Positions 16,210-25,347 of a stretch of DNA of 51,837 bases are shown here, in pieces. A program made the translations under genes and the position numbers. The number at the start of each line of letters is the position of its first letter. Within the stretch, counting starts at the first letter, position 1. The notes beneath the pieces are model-generated. The model worked only from the letters and a program-made list of their open reading frames with translations. It made no database searches and was not told the DNA's origin. Origin of the DNA: Longimicrobiales bacterium (GTDB taxonomy: Bacteria > Gemmatimonadota > Gemmatimonadetes > Longimicrobiales > Gaopeijiaceae); assembly GCA_028822645.1 (NCBI GenBank), contig JAPKDG010000012.1, positions 1 to 51,837 on the forward strand, given 5' to 3'.

Positions 16210-19200
16210 AGTAACTCCCTGTCTTCCTTCGTTTAGGCATGATATCATGGGATTGCCAGTAAAAACCCTGTGGGGCTCTCTGTTCAGGCCAAATTTCTTT
16301 TAATGTGTCACCCTCAAAAATCCGGCCGTTCTTCATAACCCAACGTACTGTATTAGTGTTACGCAAATCCTCTAGTGGGTCCTCATCTAATACCACTAAA
16401 TCTGCTAATTTTCCTACTTCAAGTGATCCCAAATCGTTATCGAGGCCCAAAACGTCCGCTCCAACAATAGTTGCAATCCTAAGAGCTTCATGTGCAGTCA
16501 TATGATCGGAAGAGCCCACAAGCCAGAGTTCCCAATGGTAGCCTAATCCCTGCAACTGACCGTGGCTTCCAATACCAGCTCTACCACCTGCCTCTACTAC
16601 GTCATCAATGAAATCAGAAATTTCTTTGTGAATATATTGTGATTCATCGAACCAACCTGGAGCCCTCCGTGCCGCTTTCGAATAAATTTCTTCGAACGGA
16701 GTAAATGTAGCCAACTTGTTGTCACCCAAAACATCTGTCGTAGTGTAGAAGAAATTTTCTCCCCAAGGCCCACCATAAGTAACCACAATCGTAGGGGTTG
16801 TGGCCATATTAGATTGAGCGACCAGCTCTACCACATCTTCGAAAAGTGGTACTCCAGGTAAATTATGCTCTGTACCTGAATATCCATCTTGAGCCATGGT
16901 CATATTTAATCGAAGATCGAGACTTCCTTCAGTTGTAGGCATCAGTTGTAATTCATGAGCGGCCTGAATGATCCATTGCCTTACCTCACGATTACCAGCC
17001 CCATACATCTTTATCGTTTTGGTGTCAAAATAGTCCGAGTATCGTTTCAGTACATCTCTGGCTTCATTTAGGCTACTTATGCCTTCTCCGGAGAAAACGC
17101 CTTGGCCGGTGCTATAAATTCTAGGGCCCAACATTCTGCCTGCCCTGACCATATCTTCGTAGGTCAGTACATCACTGGAACCAGTCTGAGGATCTCGAGC
17201 CGTTGTGACGCCATAAGCCAAATTGGCCGCATATGACCAAGTCTGAGATCGATGTACGTTAAACGCACCTCGCAAATGTGCGTGAGTGTCGACGAACCCA
17301 GGAACAATCGTCTTACCAGCGACATCCAAAATTTTTGTTCCATCAGGAATTGAGATGCTCCCACTAGGACCTATACTTTCAATCCTATTATCACGGATCA
17401 GTATATCGCCCTGCTCCAGAATCTCTTTTCCGTTCATTGTGATAACGCGGGCGCCAGTCAGTGCTACCAATCCAGTAGGAATATCTCTTTCGAACTCTAC
17501 CCGAATCCGCCATTCTTCTGGTTGATACCGACCAACCTCAGAATCTTCATCATCTTCATTCTCATCGTCTACTCCAGAACCATTGGCTGCATCCAAGCTG
17601 TCTGCAAACTGTTCAGCCGCATCCAAGTCATAGACGAAGTGTGCATTCCCTAGTGCCCAGTGAACTTCCTGACCTGAAGACCCCCAAGCAGGAAACTGGC
17701 CTCCTATATCTGTTAACTGGGAAACAGGGAAAGAAGCTCCCTCTGGATCAGCCACCGAAATAGTGGGGGCATCAACACCGACACCTCGAGGTACCGTCAC
17801 CACATAAAGTTGATTTCCCACTTGAACCAGAGCTTTTAAGCCTCCTGGTGACATTACTATCAAATTAGCAGCCGTACCCGGGCCGCTGCCCCCACTGCTA
17901 TTTGCTCCTCGAACCTGTACATGCTCTCTTCGATCACTACCATCCCACCTCATCGAAATAAGCCCAGTTCCTTCCTGGAATCCATAAATACGTTCGTGAC
18001 TTTGTATAAAATGGGGTTTACGCAAGCCAGAGACTGGAGAAATCAACATCGGATTCCCACCTTCACTGGGCAACCAAACAAGATCTGCAGATCCCCTTTG
18101 TACATTTTGTGTGAGAGCTTCCTCATAAGCCCTCTTTGGTGCGCGAATCACCACTATACGCTCACCATTCGAGGACCAAACGGGCTCAGTATAGAATGCG
18201 GCTTGATCTGTTAATCGATCCAAGTCCGCCCCATTGGACCTCACCGAATAGAGATGTCCGCCTTCTTTTTGAGAATAAGTCACAAACACAATCTTTTCAC
18301 CATCCGGAGACCATGCTGGCATAGATGTAACAGCATCTGGCTGTGACAATCTCTTGGGATCACCCCCAGCGGTACTCCTCACATAGAGGTCACCCATCAC
18401 TGTAAACGCTATTTGTTCTCCATCTGGAGATGGAGCTATATCTCTGATCTGTTTAGCTACAAAAGTCGGAGAATCATCAATCGGATAATCAAAATCCACT
18501 TCGGGGCCCATAGGTACTTCCGCATCAACCCTAAAGGGGATTTCAATCGGAACGGAATCATCGATAGGCACACGCCACAATTTGCCCTCATAGAATACTA
18601 CCACTTCCCGAGAATCAGGAGTGAAACTCATTCCCGGATAAACGTCGCGGGCAGCTCTAGATTCTTGATCATCACGTTGAACCGGGAATGTTAACCAGCG
18701 CTCATCACCATTGGCTAGGTCACGAATACGCAGACCAGTCTCAGATATATGTCGACTTCCGTAAACAAGCCATTTGCCATCCGGAGACAGAGTCGGTCGA
18801 AATGCACCTCCATAACGCCCCGACTGATTGCTGTTAGTTCCGGATTCACGGTCGTAGGTCCAAAGCTGGTAATCACTACCAGGAGAATTGTACTGCCAAG
18901 TCCCTGTTCTTCTTCCGTACCAGATATAACGCTCATTTGCACCGAAAGCCGCGCCCATAGTACGAGCGTTATCAGGATCCTCTATCAACTGCACACCAGT
19001 TCCACCTTCGCGATGGTACATCCAAAGCTTGCCTTGGCCAGGATTTTGTTTAGTAGCGACAACATAATCTCCATCAGGAGTCCACTCAGGAGACTGATAA
19101 GAACTATTTTCACCTCTCGTGATACGAGTGGTGTCGGAACCATCAAGTGAAATCGTCCAGACAGCATCTCCCCCGCTACGATCACTCACAAAAGCAATGG

Positions 19201-19543
19201 ACTGTCCGTCGGGACTGAATCTAGGCTGGCCATCAAATGCCATCCCCTGGGTTACTGGTTCTGCAACACCACCCGAGAACGGCATCGTATAGAGATCCCC
19301 TAGGAAGTCAAAAACAATCGTTTCCCCATCGGGGCTTACATCTAAAGAAATCCAAGATCCTTCAGTAAATGACCTCCTTAGCATACGCTCAGGGGTCAGT
19401 GGTAATCCCTCCTTGAGAAGGTCCGATTCTTCAATGTGCTCCTCTTCTTGTTGAGCATAGATAGCTATTGGCTGGAGTGTCGCAGCCAAAATAAAAAGGA
19501 GCAGTGCAATCCCTAAAGGGTTAAAGATCCGATTCATTTCCAA
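16208..19543 (-). CDS. Secreted TolB-propeller/amidohydrolase fusion
   Basis: An 1111-residue exported protein. The signal peptide (1-30) ends IAIYAQ. Residues of about 50-650 carry repeated TolB/PD40 beta-propeller motifs (SPDGQSIAFVSD, TPDGDYVV, SPDGEQIAFTV, SPDGEKIVFVT). An acidic linker near 660 leads to an amidohydrolase domain: the metal-binding HxH in GFVDTHAHLRG near 752, candidate lysine in KTIKMYG, and later EHN and GSHGQLQG. The C-terminal part (ADLVVLDEDPLEDLRNT) is the small beta-sandwich of imidazolonepropionase/prolidase-like enzymes. Similar fusions are common in bacteria that degrade peptides, and a dipeptidase role is possible but not shown. AAGGA precedes the ATG. Confidence 0.9.
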   Translation of the reverse strand: MEMNRIFNPLGIALLLFILAATLQPIAIYAQQEEEHIEESDLLKEGLPLTPERMLRRSFTEGSWISLDVSPDGETIVFDFLGDLYTMPFSGGVAEPVTQGMAFDGQPRFSPDGQSIAFVSDRSGGDAVWTISLDGSDTTRITRGENSSYQSPEWTPDGDYVVATKQNPGQGKLWMYHREGGTGVQLIEDPDNARTMGAAFGANERYIWYGRRTGTWQYNSPGSDYQLWTYDRESGTNSNQSGRYGGAFRPTLSPDGKWLVYGSRHISETGLRIRDLANGDERWLTFPVQRDDQESRAARDVYPGMSFTPDSREVVVFYEGKLWRVPIDDSVPIEIPFRVDAEVPMGPEVDFDYPIDDSPTFVAKQIRDIAPSPDGEQIAFTVMGDLYVRSTAGGDPKRLSQPDAVTSMPAWSPDGEKIVFVTYSQKEGGHLYSVRSNGADLDRLTDQAAFYTEPVWSSNGERIVVIRAPKRAYEEALTQNVQRGSADLVWLPSEGGNPMLISPVSGLRKPHFIQSHERIYGFQEGTGLISMRWDGSDRREHVQVRGANSSGGSGPGTAANLIVMSPGGLKALVQVGNQLYVVTVPRGVGVDAPTISVADPEGASFPVSQLTDIGGQFPAWGSSGQEVHWALGNAHFVYDLDAAEQFADSLDAANGSGVDDENEDDEDSEVGRYQPEEWRIRVEFERDIPTGLVALTGARVITMNGKEILEQGDILIRDNRIESIGPSGSISIPDGTKILDVAGKTIVPGFVDTHAHLRGAFNVHRSQTWSYAANLAYGVTTARDPQTGSSDVLTYEDMVRAGRMLGPRIYSTGQGVFSGEGISSLNEARDVLKRYSDYFDTKTIKMYGAGNREVRQWIIQAAHELQLMPTTEGSLDLRLNMTMAQDGYSGTEHNLPGVPLFEDVVELVAQSNMATTPTIVVTYGGPWGENFFYTTTDVLGDNKLATFTPFEEIYSKAARRAPGWFDESQYIHKEISDFIDDVVEAGGRAGIGSHGQLQGLGYHWELWLVGSSDHMTAHEALRIATIVGADVLGLDNDLGSLEVGKLADLVVLDEDPLEDLRNTNTVRWVMKNGRIFEGDTLKEIWPEQRAPQGFYWQSHDIMPKRRKTGSY

Positions 19544-19592
19544 GTCCTTGTTCTAAGTTGTTCTAGTCAATCCTACATCTATAATTCACAGG

Positions 19593-19607
19593 AACCATCA
19601 GATGGTT
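19593..19607. promoter_or_regulatory. Perfect 15-base palindrome upstream of the TolB-amidohydrolase gene
   Basis: AACCATC-A-GATGGTT has perfect 7-base arms around one central base. It lies 50 bases upstream of the amidohydrolase ATG and 36 bases after the end of the MBOAT-like gene. There is no T run directly beside it on either strand, so an operator is more likely than a terminator. No regulator family is recognised from it. Confidence 0.4.
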
Positions 19608-19642
19608 GTAATTCATATTTTTTCGGCTTTAAGTTTCCTCAC

Positions 19643-20080
19643 CTATAGGAAAATATTCTTGTTAAACACCCAGGCCGCAAGAAAACAGGCACTCAAAGAT
19701 AGAATATTGATTGCCATCCGTGTGTAAAAAGGGAACTCAGAGTAGCTAATCTGCAGTTTCTTTGATAAAAGCAAGAAGATGCCCATCAAAATAAACCAAA
19801 TCGTAAAAAAGCACTGCCAATTCTTAACTAATCCAATAGCCAGATCATGCAGAGCGCCACTAATTGCAAAGGCAATTAGCAGAGCAACGGACTTAGGCAC
19901 CCAGCGCTGTAAGGGCACATAAACACCTTTCCCCAAATAGTAGCCCCAAATCGGATTCCAATGTCGCCAAAAATCAGCATTAGTACTAGCACCTAATGAG
20001 CGGTTTAGATTGTTCAACAAAGACCGATTATGACCTATCGGGACACCATTTCGCTTGAGTATATAATCTGACAGATTCAA
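19643..20080 (-). CDS. Very short MBOAT-like membrane protein
   Basis: A 145-residue protein with three to four hydrophobic segments. The segment NADFWRHWNPIWGYYLGKG followed by YVPLQRW and SGALHDL resembles the conserved core of membrane-bound O-acyltransferases, where a Trp/Asn-rich block and a histidine in a membrane helix form the active site. Full MBOAT enzymes have 350-500 residues, so this is either a minimal relative or a remnant. The TTG start has AAGG six bases upstream and lies 17 bases after the nitrilase stop, consistent with an intact gene in the same operon. The substrate is unknown. Confidence 0.6.
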   Translation of the reverse strand: MNLSDYILKRNGVPIGHNRSLLNNLNRSLGASTNADFWRHWNPIWGYYLGKGVYVPLQRWVPKSVALLIAFAISGALHDLAIGLVKNWQCFFTIWFILMGIFLLLSKKLQISYSEFPFYTRMAINILSLSACFLAAWVFNKNIFL

Positions 20081-20097
20081 AACGTGCCTTATTTTAG

Positions 20098-21045
20098 TCA
20101 GTAGGTTATAGGCGGTTTGGCAGCCTGATCTACCTCCAGTTTAAACACATCTGGACGCGCATAATGCCCAACCACATCGAAATCAAACTTGCCCCTGGAA
20201 ACCGCATCCATCTCAAGTTCCACAGTCAGAATTCCTGTCCTATCATATAACGGACCTTCAAGGCATTCCCCAGCTGGATCGTATATAGCACTGCCTCCCC
20301 TACATAGGATCTCAGGCCACGACTCAAGATCTCGTTGGATTTCCATATCGCTGGGATACATCTCCTTGGTGACATATTGGTTACATCCCAAGACAAAACA
20401 CCTTCCTTCCAGAGCAATATGTTGGAGTGTGGCTTGCCATCGATCCCTAGCATCTGCTGTGGGAGCTAGGTAAATATCAACTCCTTTCCCATACATCGTC
20501 ATTCTCGCAAGAGGCATGTAGTTTTCCCAACAAATCAGTCCTCCTACACAGCCGAAAGGAGTATCGATAGTTGTAAGAGTACTTCCATCACCTTCACCCC
20601 AGATAAGTCTTTCTGCAGCTGTCGGTTTTAGCTTTCTATGTTTCCCCAGGACCTGACCATCTGGGGAAAAATATACCAACGTACAAAAAAGTGTTCCTCG
20701 ACTATAGGTAGAATCTCGTTCGATTACTCCAACCACCAGATAAACTCCCGCCTTCTTCGCCGCTTCCGCCATCAATTTTACATGTTTACCTGGTATGTCT
20801 ATTGCAGAATTCCAGTAATGTTGCCAAGTGGATCTTCCAACTTCAGTTCTACCTCCTACAGAAGTTCCGAAAGCAAGTCCCCACGGATATCCACCCACGT
20901 AAGCTTCTGGGAATAGAACTAAATCAGCGCCTGCTTTTCCTGCTTCTGCAGTCAACCGGCATACTTCGGATACCGTTCCTTCCGTGTCGAACAATTTCGG
21001 AGAACACTGAACAACAGATACCACTGCGGTTGAATTTTCAGCCAC
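20098..21045 (-). CDS. Nitrilase
   Basis: A carbon-nitrogen hydrolase with the Glu-Lys-Cys triad. Numbered from the longer frame that starts at 21051, these are Glu49 (VLFPEAYVGGYPWG), Lys140 (GKHRKLKPT) and Cys174 (GGLICWENYMPLARM). CWEN with the preceding GKHRKLKPTAAERLIWGEGDG is typical of true nitrilases (nitrile to acid and ammonia) more than amidases. It has about 315 residues, near the normal length. The GTG at 21045 is preferred because GAGG lies five bases before it; GTG at 21051 is possible. It follows the M28 gene after eight to 14 bases. The native substrate cannot be told from context. Confidence 0.92.
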   Translation of the reverse strand: MAENSTAVVSVVQCSPKLFDTEGTVSEVCRLTAEAGKAGADLVLFPEAYVGGYPWGLAFGTSVGGRTEVGRSTWQHYWNSAIDIPGKHVKLMAEAAKKAGVYLVVGVIERDSTYSRGTLFCTLVYFSPDGQVLGKHRKLKPTAAERLIWGEGDGSTLTTIDTPFGCVGGLICWENYMPLARMTMYGKGVDIYLAPTADARDRWQATLQHIALEGRCFVLGCNQYVTKEMYPSDMEIQRDLESWPEILCRGGSAIYDPAGECLEGPLYDRTGILTVELEMDAVSRGKFDFDVVGHYARPDVFKLEVDQAAKPPITY

Positions 21046-21059
21046 TTTCACCTCAAGGT

Positions 21060-22046
21060 TTAACGACTACGATACACTACTTCAGCAACTACATCACCGA
21101 CCATTAAAAGGGTACGACTACTTGTGTTTTCTGGAACGTCTTTCAAGGTATGCCAAAAACTATTGGCTGGTCCGTAGTCAAAGTCAATTATGTCGATAGT
21201 TGGAATGCCCACCTCAATCAACTTTAAGTGGTCGTCGAGTACACGACTCGTCGAACCCATAGGAAAGTACCGGCCGTAACCCAGATCAGAAGCTACAGTC
21301 CAAACCCTTTGTACCACCTGTGGTGCACTTTCTAAGGAGTATGCTTCGACTGGGAAGCTTGGATCCATATCAGCTACCATGTCCAAAAGGATCGCGAAAG
21401 ATGGATTGTCGATTCTACCTCTGTTATTGGCGTAATAGGAAGCGCCTAAGAACATATCTTCAGTGGTTGGACCATAGTCTTCCCCATCAGTGAACAACAG
21501 ATCCACTCCCACAGGCGGCGGCTGTTCGCTGAACATTCGAGCTAATTCGAGTAGGACTGCTGTCCCAGACGCTCCGTCATTAGCTCCGGGAACCGGAATT
21601 TGCTTCTCAGCATCATCGGTACTTTGATCTGCAGTCGGTCGACTGTCCCAATGCGTCAGGAGAAGGATCCTTTGCTCGAAATCAGTACCGAATCGAGCAA
21701 TCACATTGGTTAGACTAAGAGAATCGCTCTCAGTCGTGACCCAATCAAAAGGATCGAGCACCACAGTGTCTGCAACTTTCCTCAGTTGGAACTCCATCCA
21801 CTCCAATTGGGATTGATGTGCTTCAGTCCCCGGCACCCTGCTTCCAAAATCAACCTGAGTTACAAGATCTTCAAAAGCTCTAGATGCATCAAATGCTGGT
21901 CTTTCTACCCTGGATGATTCTGAAACCTCATCTCCACACCCGAATATTGTCAGAGTCAACAGTAGGAGTAACGGCAAGTCCACTTTTTTAGGGGGTGCAA
22001 TACGTTTTATTGCTTTGGTCCACTGGGTGCCGATTTTCACTATCAT
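21060..22046 (-). CDS. M28-family lipoprotein, glutaminyl cyclase-like
   Basis: A 328-residue lipoprotein (basic N-terminus, hydrophobic 24-34, Cys37 in IFGC). The mature part is an M28 zinc hydrolase fold of the glutaminyl-peptide cyclotransferase type: THWDSRP (132-138), PGANDGASG with Asp157, FTDGEDYG with Glu189 and a late FWHTLKD His. Glutaminyl cyclases of this fold use a single zinc bound by Asp, Glu and His, as seen here. It could form N-terminal pyroglutamate on exported proteins; aminopeptidase activity is the alternative. The ATG follows the SufE stop directly. Confidence 0.85.
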   Translation of the reverse strand: MIVKIGTQWTKAIKRIAPPKKVDLPLLLLLTLTIFGCGDEVSESSRVERPAFDASRAFEDLVTQVDFGSRVPGTEAHQSQLEWMEFQLRKVADTVVLDPFDWVTTESDSLSLTNVIARFGTDFEQRILLLTHWDSRPTADQSTDDAEKQIPVPGANDGASGTAVLLELARMFSEQPPPVGVDLLFTDGEDYGPTTEDMFLGASYYANNRGRIDNPSFAILLDMVADMDPSFPVEAYSLESAPQVVQRVWTVASDLGYGRYFPMGSTSRVLDDHLKLIEVGIPTIDIIDFDYGPANSFWHTLKDVPENTSSRTLLMVGDVVAEVVYRSR

Positions 22047-22484
22047 TCAAACCTCTGAAATTAAAGCTTCTGTAGCAAGTTCCTTAATTTTTCTACTCAT
22101 GGAATAGAAACCATTTCTCCTATTTACAGAAAGGTGCTGAGTCAGATTTAGTCTCTCAAAAAGCTCCTCTACATTAGTTGACAGTATCTCATCGGGAGTT
22201 TTATTAGAATAAAACATCAGAAGCAAAGCAGTCAGACCTTTTACAATCAAAGCATCGCTGTCCGCACGAAATTCTAGTCTCTCCTGCCCACTCTCTATCT
22301 GAGAAACCAGCCAGACCTGACTCATACAACCAGAGACCAGGTGCTCCTCATCCCTAAATTGCTCTGGGTAAGGATCCAATTTCCGCCCGAGTTGGATCAG
22401 GTATCGGTAACGGTCTTCCCATGAGAGAAGCCCATTGAAACGGTCGACAAAATCTTCGGGATTCACACTTTCCCATCCAGGCAA
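22047..22484 (-). CDS. sufE: SufE-like cysteine desulfurase activator
   Basis: SufE takes sulfur from the SufS desulfurase and passes it to the Fe-S scaffold. The 145-residue protein has WEDRYRYLIQLGRKL and the sulfur-accepting Cys53 in HLVSGCMSQVWL. No sufBCDS genes are in the window. The longest frame starts at a TTG (22484) with no ribosome site; a GTG at 22466 after TGGGAAA is a possible alternative. Overlapping hairpins lie just upstream of the start. The stop abuts the ATG of the M28 gene. Confidence 0.9.
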   Translation of the reverse strand: MPGWESVNPEDFVDRFNGLLSWEDRYRYLIQLGRKLDPYPEQFRDEEHLVSGCMSQVWLVSQIESGQERLEFRADSDALIVKGLTALLLMFYSNKTPDEILSTNVEELFERLNLTQHLSVNRRNGFYSMSRKIKELATEALISEV

Positions 22485-22496
22485 AATTCTAGAAGG

Positions 22497-22526
22497 GGCG
22501 GACCAGTAAGTTGATCCGCCAACTTA
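22497..22526 (-). promoter_or_regulatory. Overlapping alternative hairpins upstream of sufE
   Basis: On the minus strand TAAGTTG (22520-22526) pairs with CAACTTA (22507-22513) around a GCGGAT loop. That loop plus one stem base, GGCGGA (22515-22520), is perfectly complementary to TCCGCC at 22497-22502. The two stems either exclude each other or form a small pseudoknot. They end 12 bases before the TTG start of sufE, where no ribosome site is seen. An attenuator, a translational control element or a processing site are all possible. Confidence 0.35.
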
Positions 22527-22571
22527 ATATGCCGTGATAATATCTTATAAAAGGATGAAAAGGAAGCGAAG

Positions 22572-22611
22572 TAAAAAAAACAGTGATTGACTATCTATCC
22601 ACACTCACTGT
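22572..22611 (-). terminator. Rho-independent terminator of the ribonucleotide reductase gene
   Basis: On the minus strand ACAGTGA (22605-22611), inside the last codons of the gene, pairs with TCACTGT (22580-22586) and is followed by a run of eight Ts (22573-22580). The stem is seven bases and the loop of 18 bases contains the TAG stop. The long loop lowers confidence. Confidence 0.5.
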
Positions 22612-25114
22612 AGCCACAAATATGGCACTTGACACAACCCTCTTCATAGGAAAGTTGCCCTGCGCCACAGTCGGGACAACTACCTAGAAAAGCAGTTGTC
22701 TGACTTGAATCACTTCCTGGTGCTATCTGATTGCCATCTATACCAACGTTGACAGTCAGAGAAAGTGTCTCCTGCACACCTAATTTTTCTGACATATAGC
22801 TTTCGAGAGCCTGTCCAATCGCATCCGGTAGAGACAGCACCTTGCCCGGTCCTAACCCTACTGCTCGATCGGAAGAAATTCCCCTCAATTGGTCCCTAAC
22901 TGCAGGGATGGGTATGCCTGACCTCAGCCCCAGAGAAATCAACCTTCCGATAGCTTCGGCATCTGCTGTTGCAGCTCCGCCAGCTTTTCCAAGGGTGCAG
23001 AAAACTTCAAAAGCATGTCCAGTAACATCTTCATTGATTGTAACATATAGGTCGCCCAGAGGAGAGCTCATCTTCATGGTGCGGCCACGAAGCATATCAG
23101 GTCGCTTCCTCTTAGCCCGGCTAGCCGCCGCAGTCCTATCTTCATCTTCCTGTCCCAGGTAAACCGAGTCTAGCTCGATCTTCAAATTATGAGCATTCTC
23201 CCTTGCATCAGCCAAGAGTTGTTCCAATCGCTTCACTTCATCACCCGATTCTGGAGAGTCTTCGCCAGTCTTCTCTGTCTTTCCTGTTGATAACACCTGC
23301 CCCGACCTTGAACCATCTCTATACACTGTTACTCCCTTACAGTCCAACTCAAAGGCTAGTTCATAGATTTCTCTCACATCTTGTTCTGTTGCTTCGTGTG
23401 GGAAATTAGTGGTCTTAGATATCGCAGAATCAGTATGTTGTTGGAAAGCGGCTTGCATGCGAACGTGCCACTCAGGTGTAATATCGTGAGAGGTCTTAAA
23501 AACATCCTGAACTTCTTCGGGAACTTCCGGAAAATGTATGTGACCTTTCTCGGCAATCCGCACCATCAAATCTTCAGAATACCATCCTTCATTTTTTGCC
23601 TTGGTAACAAAATCTGGATTAACATCAGGCATCATACTTCCAGCTTGGTTTCTCATAAAAGCTACCGCAAAAATTGGTTCAATACCCCCGGAGCAACCCG
23701 CAAATATAGAAATTGTTCCTGTCGGAGCTACTGTTGTGAGATTACAGTTCCGAAGTTTCCGCATGGGCCGGACTCTGTTGCCTTCACTATCCTTTGCACA
23801 AGTAGAATCACCGCCCCAGATAGACTTCTCCCAGGCTGGGAAAACACCTCTTTCTTTCGCTAATCTCTCAGAAGCCTTCCTAGATGCTTCATTAAAAAAT
23901 TCCATAACCTTACGACCCATTTCGACACCCTCTTCACTATCATATGGGAGTCCGAGAGCAATCAACATATCTGCCCAACCCATGACGCCTAGCCCAACTC
24001 TCCGGATAGTCTGGGCCAATTCCGTTATCTCCGGAATAGGGTAGCGATTTACGTCAATCACATTGTCGAGGAAATGAATGGACATATGCACGGCTTTGCC
24101 CAATTCATCCCAATCCACCCCATCCGATGGGTCTGCGCCAAGCACAGGCACATATCCCTCTTTTACGAATTTAGCCAAATTGACACTCCCCAGATTACAC
24201 ACATCATAGGGAAGTAACGGCTGCTCTCCACATGGATTTGTGGCTTCGTAGGCTCCTAATTGAGGTACAGGATTAAAAGCATTAGCACGATCTATAAAAA
24301 ACGTACCCGGTTCACCAGTTTTCCATGCTCCATGGACAATCAGATCAAATATTTCTTTGGCGTTTTCTTTGCCAACAGATTCGCCAGTTTTGGGTTCTAT
24401 GAGGTCGTAACTACTCTCGGACTTTACTGCTTCCATAAACTCATCCGTGAGAGCCACAGAAATATTGAAATTGGTTATCTTGGAAGTATCGTCCTTGCAC
24501 GCAATAAAATCTCGAATGTCTGGATGATCTACCCTTAAGATCCCCATGTTAGCACCTCTTCTAGTCCCTCCCTGCTTCACTACTTCTGTGCTCGCATCAT
24601 AGAGAGTCATAAAAGAAACAGGACCAGATGCAACGCCCATAGTTGATTTCACTTGTGAGCCAGTAGATCTCAGTTTCGAAAAGGAAAATCCTGTTCCGCC
24701 ACCGCTCTGATGGACCAGTGCCATTGCCCGCAGTGTGTCATAAATGCCGCTTTTTCCATTTGACAAAGCGTCATCTACTGGCAAAACAAAACAGGCCGAC
24801 AGTTGTCCTAAGGGACGGCCTGCATTCATCAAGGTGGGCGAGTTAGGCTCAAACTTACCATTTGTCATCAAGTCGTAAAAATGCCGGGCTAGTTCCTCTA
24901 TCGCCACCTCAGAAGCTCCGTACTTACTATCCGCATCAGCCACCACCTTCGATACGCGCCAGAACATGGTTTCTGGATCCTCTATCGGCACGCCTTGTTC
25001 GTCTTTCTTGAGGTAACGCTTCCCGAGAACAATACGAGCATTTTCAGTCAGATCAGCCTTGGGGATATCTGTAGGAACCACTCTATCGAACACCTCAGAA
25101 TCTTCCTTTTTCAT
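22595..25114 (-). CDS. nrdJ: Vitamin B12-dependent ribonucleotide reductase (class II)
   Basis: Reduces ribonucleotides to deoxyribonucleotides using adenosylcobalamin, without oxygen dependence. The protein has about 840 residues. Core motifs are [46 protein letters not shown] and [20 protein letters not shown]. The C-terminal third is typical of the NrdJ/TIGR02504 type and ends with a four-cysteine zinc-ribbon (CPDCG and CHICGYSEC) that can relay electrons. No ATP-cone is visible at the N-terminus. The start at ATG 25114 is chosen because GGAG lies 11 bases before it; a GTG at 25123 has GGAG only two bases away. No cobalamin riboswitch was recognised upstream. Confidence 0.95.
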   Translation of the reverse strand: MKKEDSEVFDRVVPTDIPKADLTENARIVLGKRYLKKDEQGVPIEDPETMFWRVSKVVADADSKYGASEVAIEELARHFYDLMTNGKFEPNSPTLMNAGRPLGQLSACFVLPVDDALSNGKSGIYDTLRAMALVHQSGGGTGFSFSKLRSTGSQVKSTMGVASGPVSFMTLYDASTEVVKQGGTRRGANMGILRVDHPDIRDFIACKDDTSKITNFNISVALTDEFMEAVKSESSYDLIEPKTGESVGKENAKEIFDLIVHGAWKTGEPGTFFIDRANAFNPVPQLGAYEATNPCGEQPLLPYDVCNLGSVNLAKFVKEGYVPVLGADPSDGVDWDELGKAVHMSIHFLDNVIDVNRYPIPEITELAQTIRRVGLGVMGWADMLIALGLPYDSEEGVEMGRKVMEFFNEASRKASERLAKERGVFPAWEKSIWGGDSTCAKDSEGNRVRPMRKLRNCNLTTVAPTGTISIFAGCSGGIEPIFAVAFMRNQAGSMMPDVNPDFVTKAKNEGWYSEDLMVRIAEKGHIHFPEVPEEVQDVFKTSHDITPEWHVRMQAAFQQHTDSAISKTTNFPHEATEQDVREIYELAFELDCKGVTVYRDGSRSGQVLSTGKTEKTGEDSPESGDEVKRLEQLLADARENAHNLKIELDSVYLGQEDEDRTAAASRAKRKRPDMLRGRTMKMSSPLGDLYVTINEDVTGHAFEVFCTLGKAGGAATADAEAIGRLISLGLRSGIPIPAVRDQLRGISSDRAVGLGPGKVLSLPDAIGQALESYMSEKLGVQETLSLTVNVGIDGNQIAPGSDSSQTTAFLGSCPDCGAGQLSYEEGCVKCHICGYSECG

Positions 25115-25191
25115 GCCAATCACAACTCCATCTAATTAAAAAATGATATTTCTTCAGTTTGAACCATCACCACTGTATATTGCGGTTCTCC

Positions 25192-25220
25192 AAACTATGT
25201 CCCCAATATTTGGTGGTCAA
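25192..25220 (-). promoter_or_regulatory. Possible promoter with dyad, upstream of nrdJ
   Basis: On the minus strand TTGACC (25215-25220) is followed 17 bases later by a weak -10, TAGTTT (25192-25197). The spacer holds an interrupted repeat, CCAA-ATA-TTGG. This could be an operator between the promoter elements. It does not match the NrdR-box consensus well. The -10 match is poor, so the call is tentative. Confidence 0.25.
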
Positions 25221-25279
25221 GTAAATTTTCACCGTCCACCGATAAAAGGTTGCCTGCGAAACTAATACTGTTTTTTTTT

Positions 25280-25309
25280 GCCTTGATCGTTGACACCTCA
25301 ACCTCAGGC
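25280..25309 (-). other. Hairpin in the gap between nrdJ and the barrel-protein gene
   Basis: On the minus strand GCCT...AGGC (25306-25309 with 25280-25283) encloses a perfect stem GTTGA-GGTG-TCAAC (25298-25302 with 25289-25293). It is followed by nine As, not Ts, so it is not a minus-strand terminator. The plus strand carries no gene ending here. It may be part of a structured 5' leader or a small RNA in the 224-233 base gap. Confidence 0.25.
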
Positions 25310-25347
25310 AGCCGCTAGCATAGCCAGCCCTTTAGTGGTCCCAAATC

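Noticed and set aside
23381-24044. Plus-strand frames of 147-160 codons inside nrdJ
   Set aside because: They lie opposite conserved ribonucleotide reductase motifs and encode low-complexity, motif-free sequence.
25115-25347. Cobalamin riboswitch upstream of nrdJ
   Set aside because: The expected conserved core was not found on the minus strand by eye, so no riboswitch is claimed.
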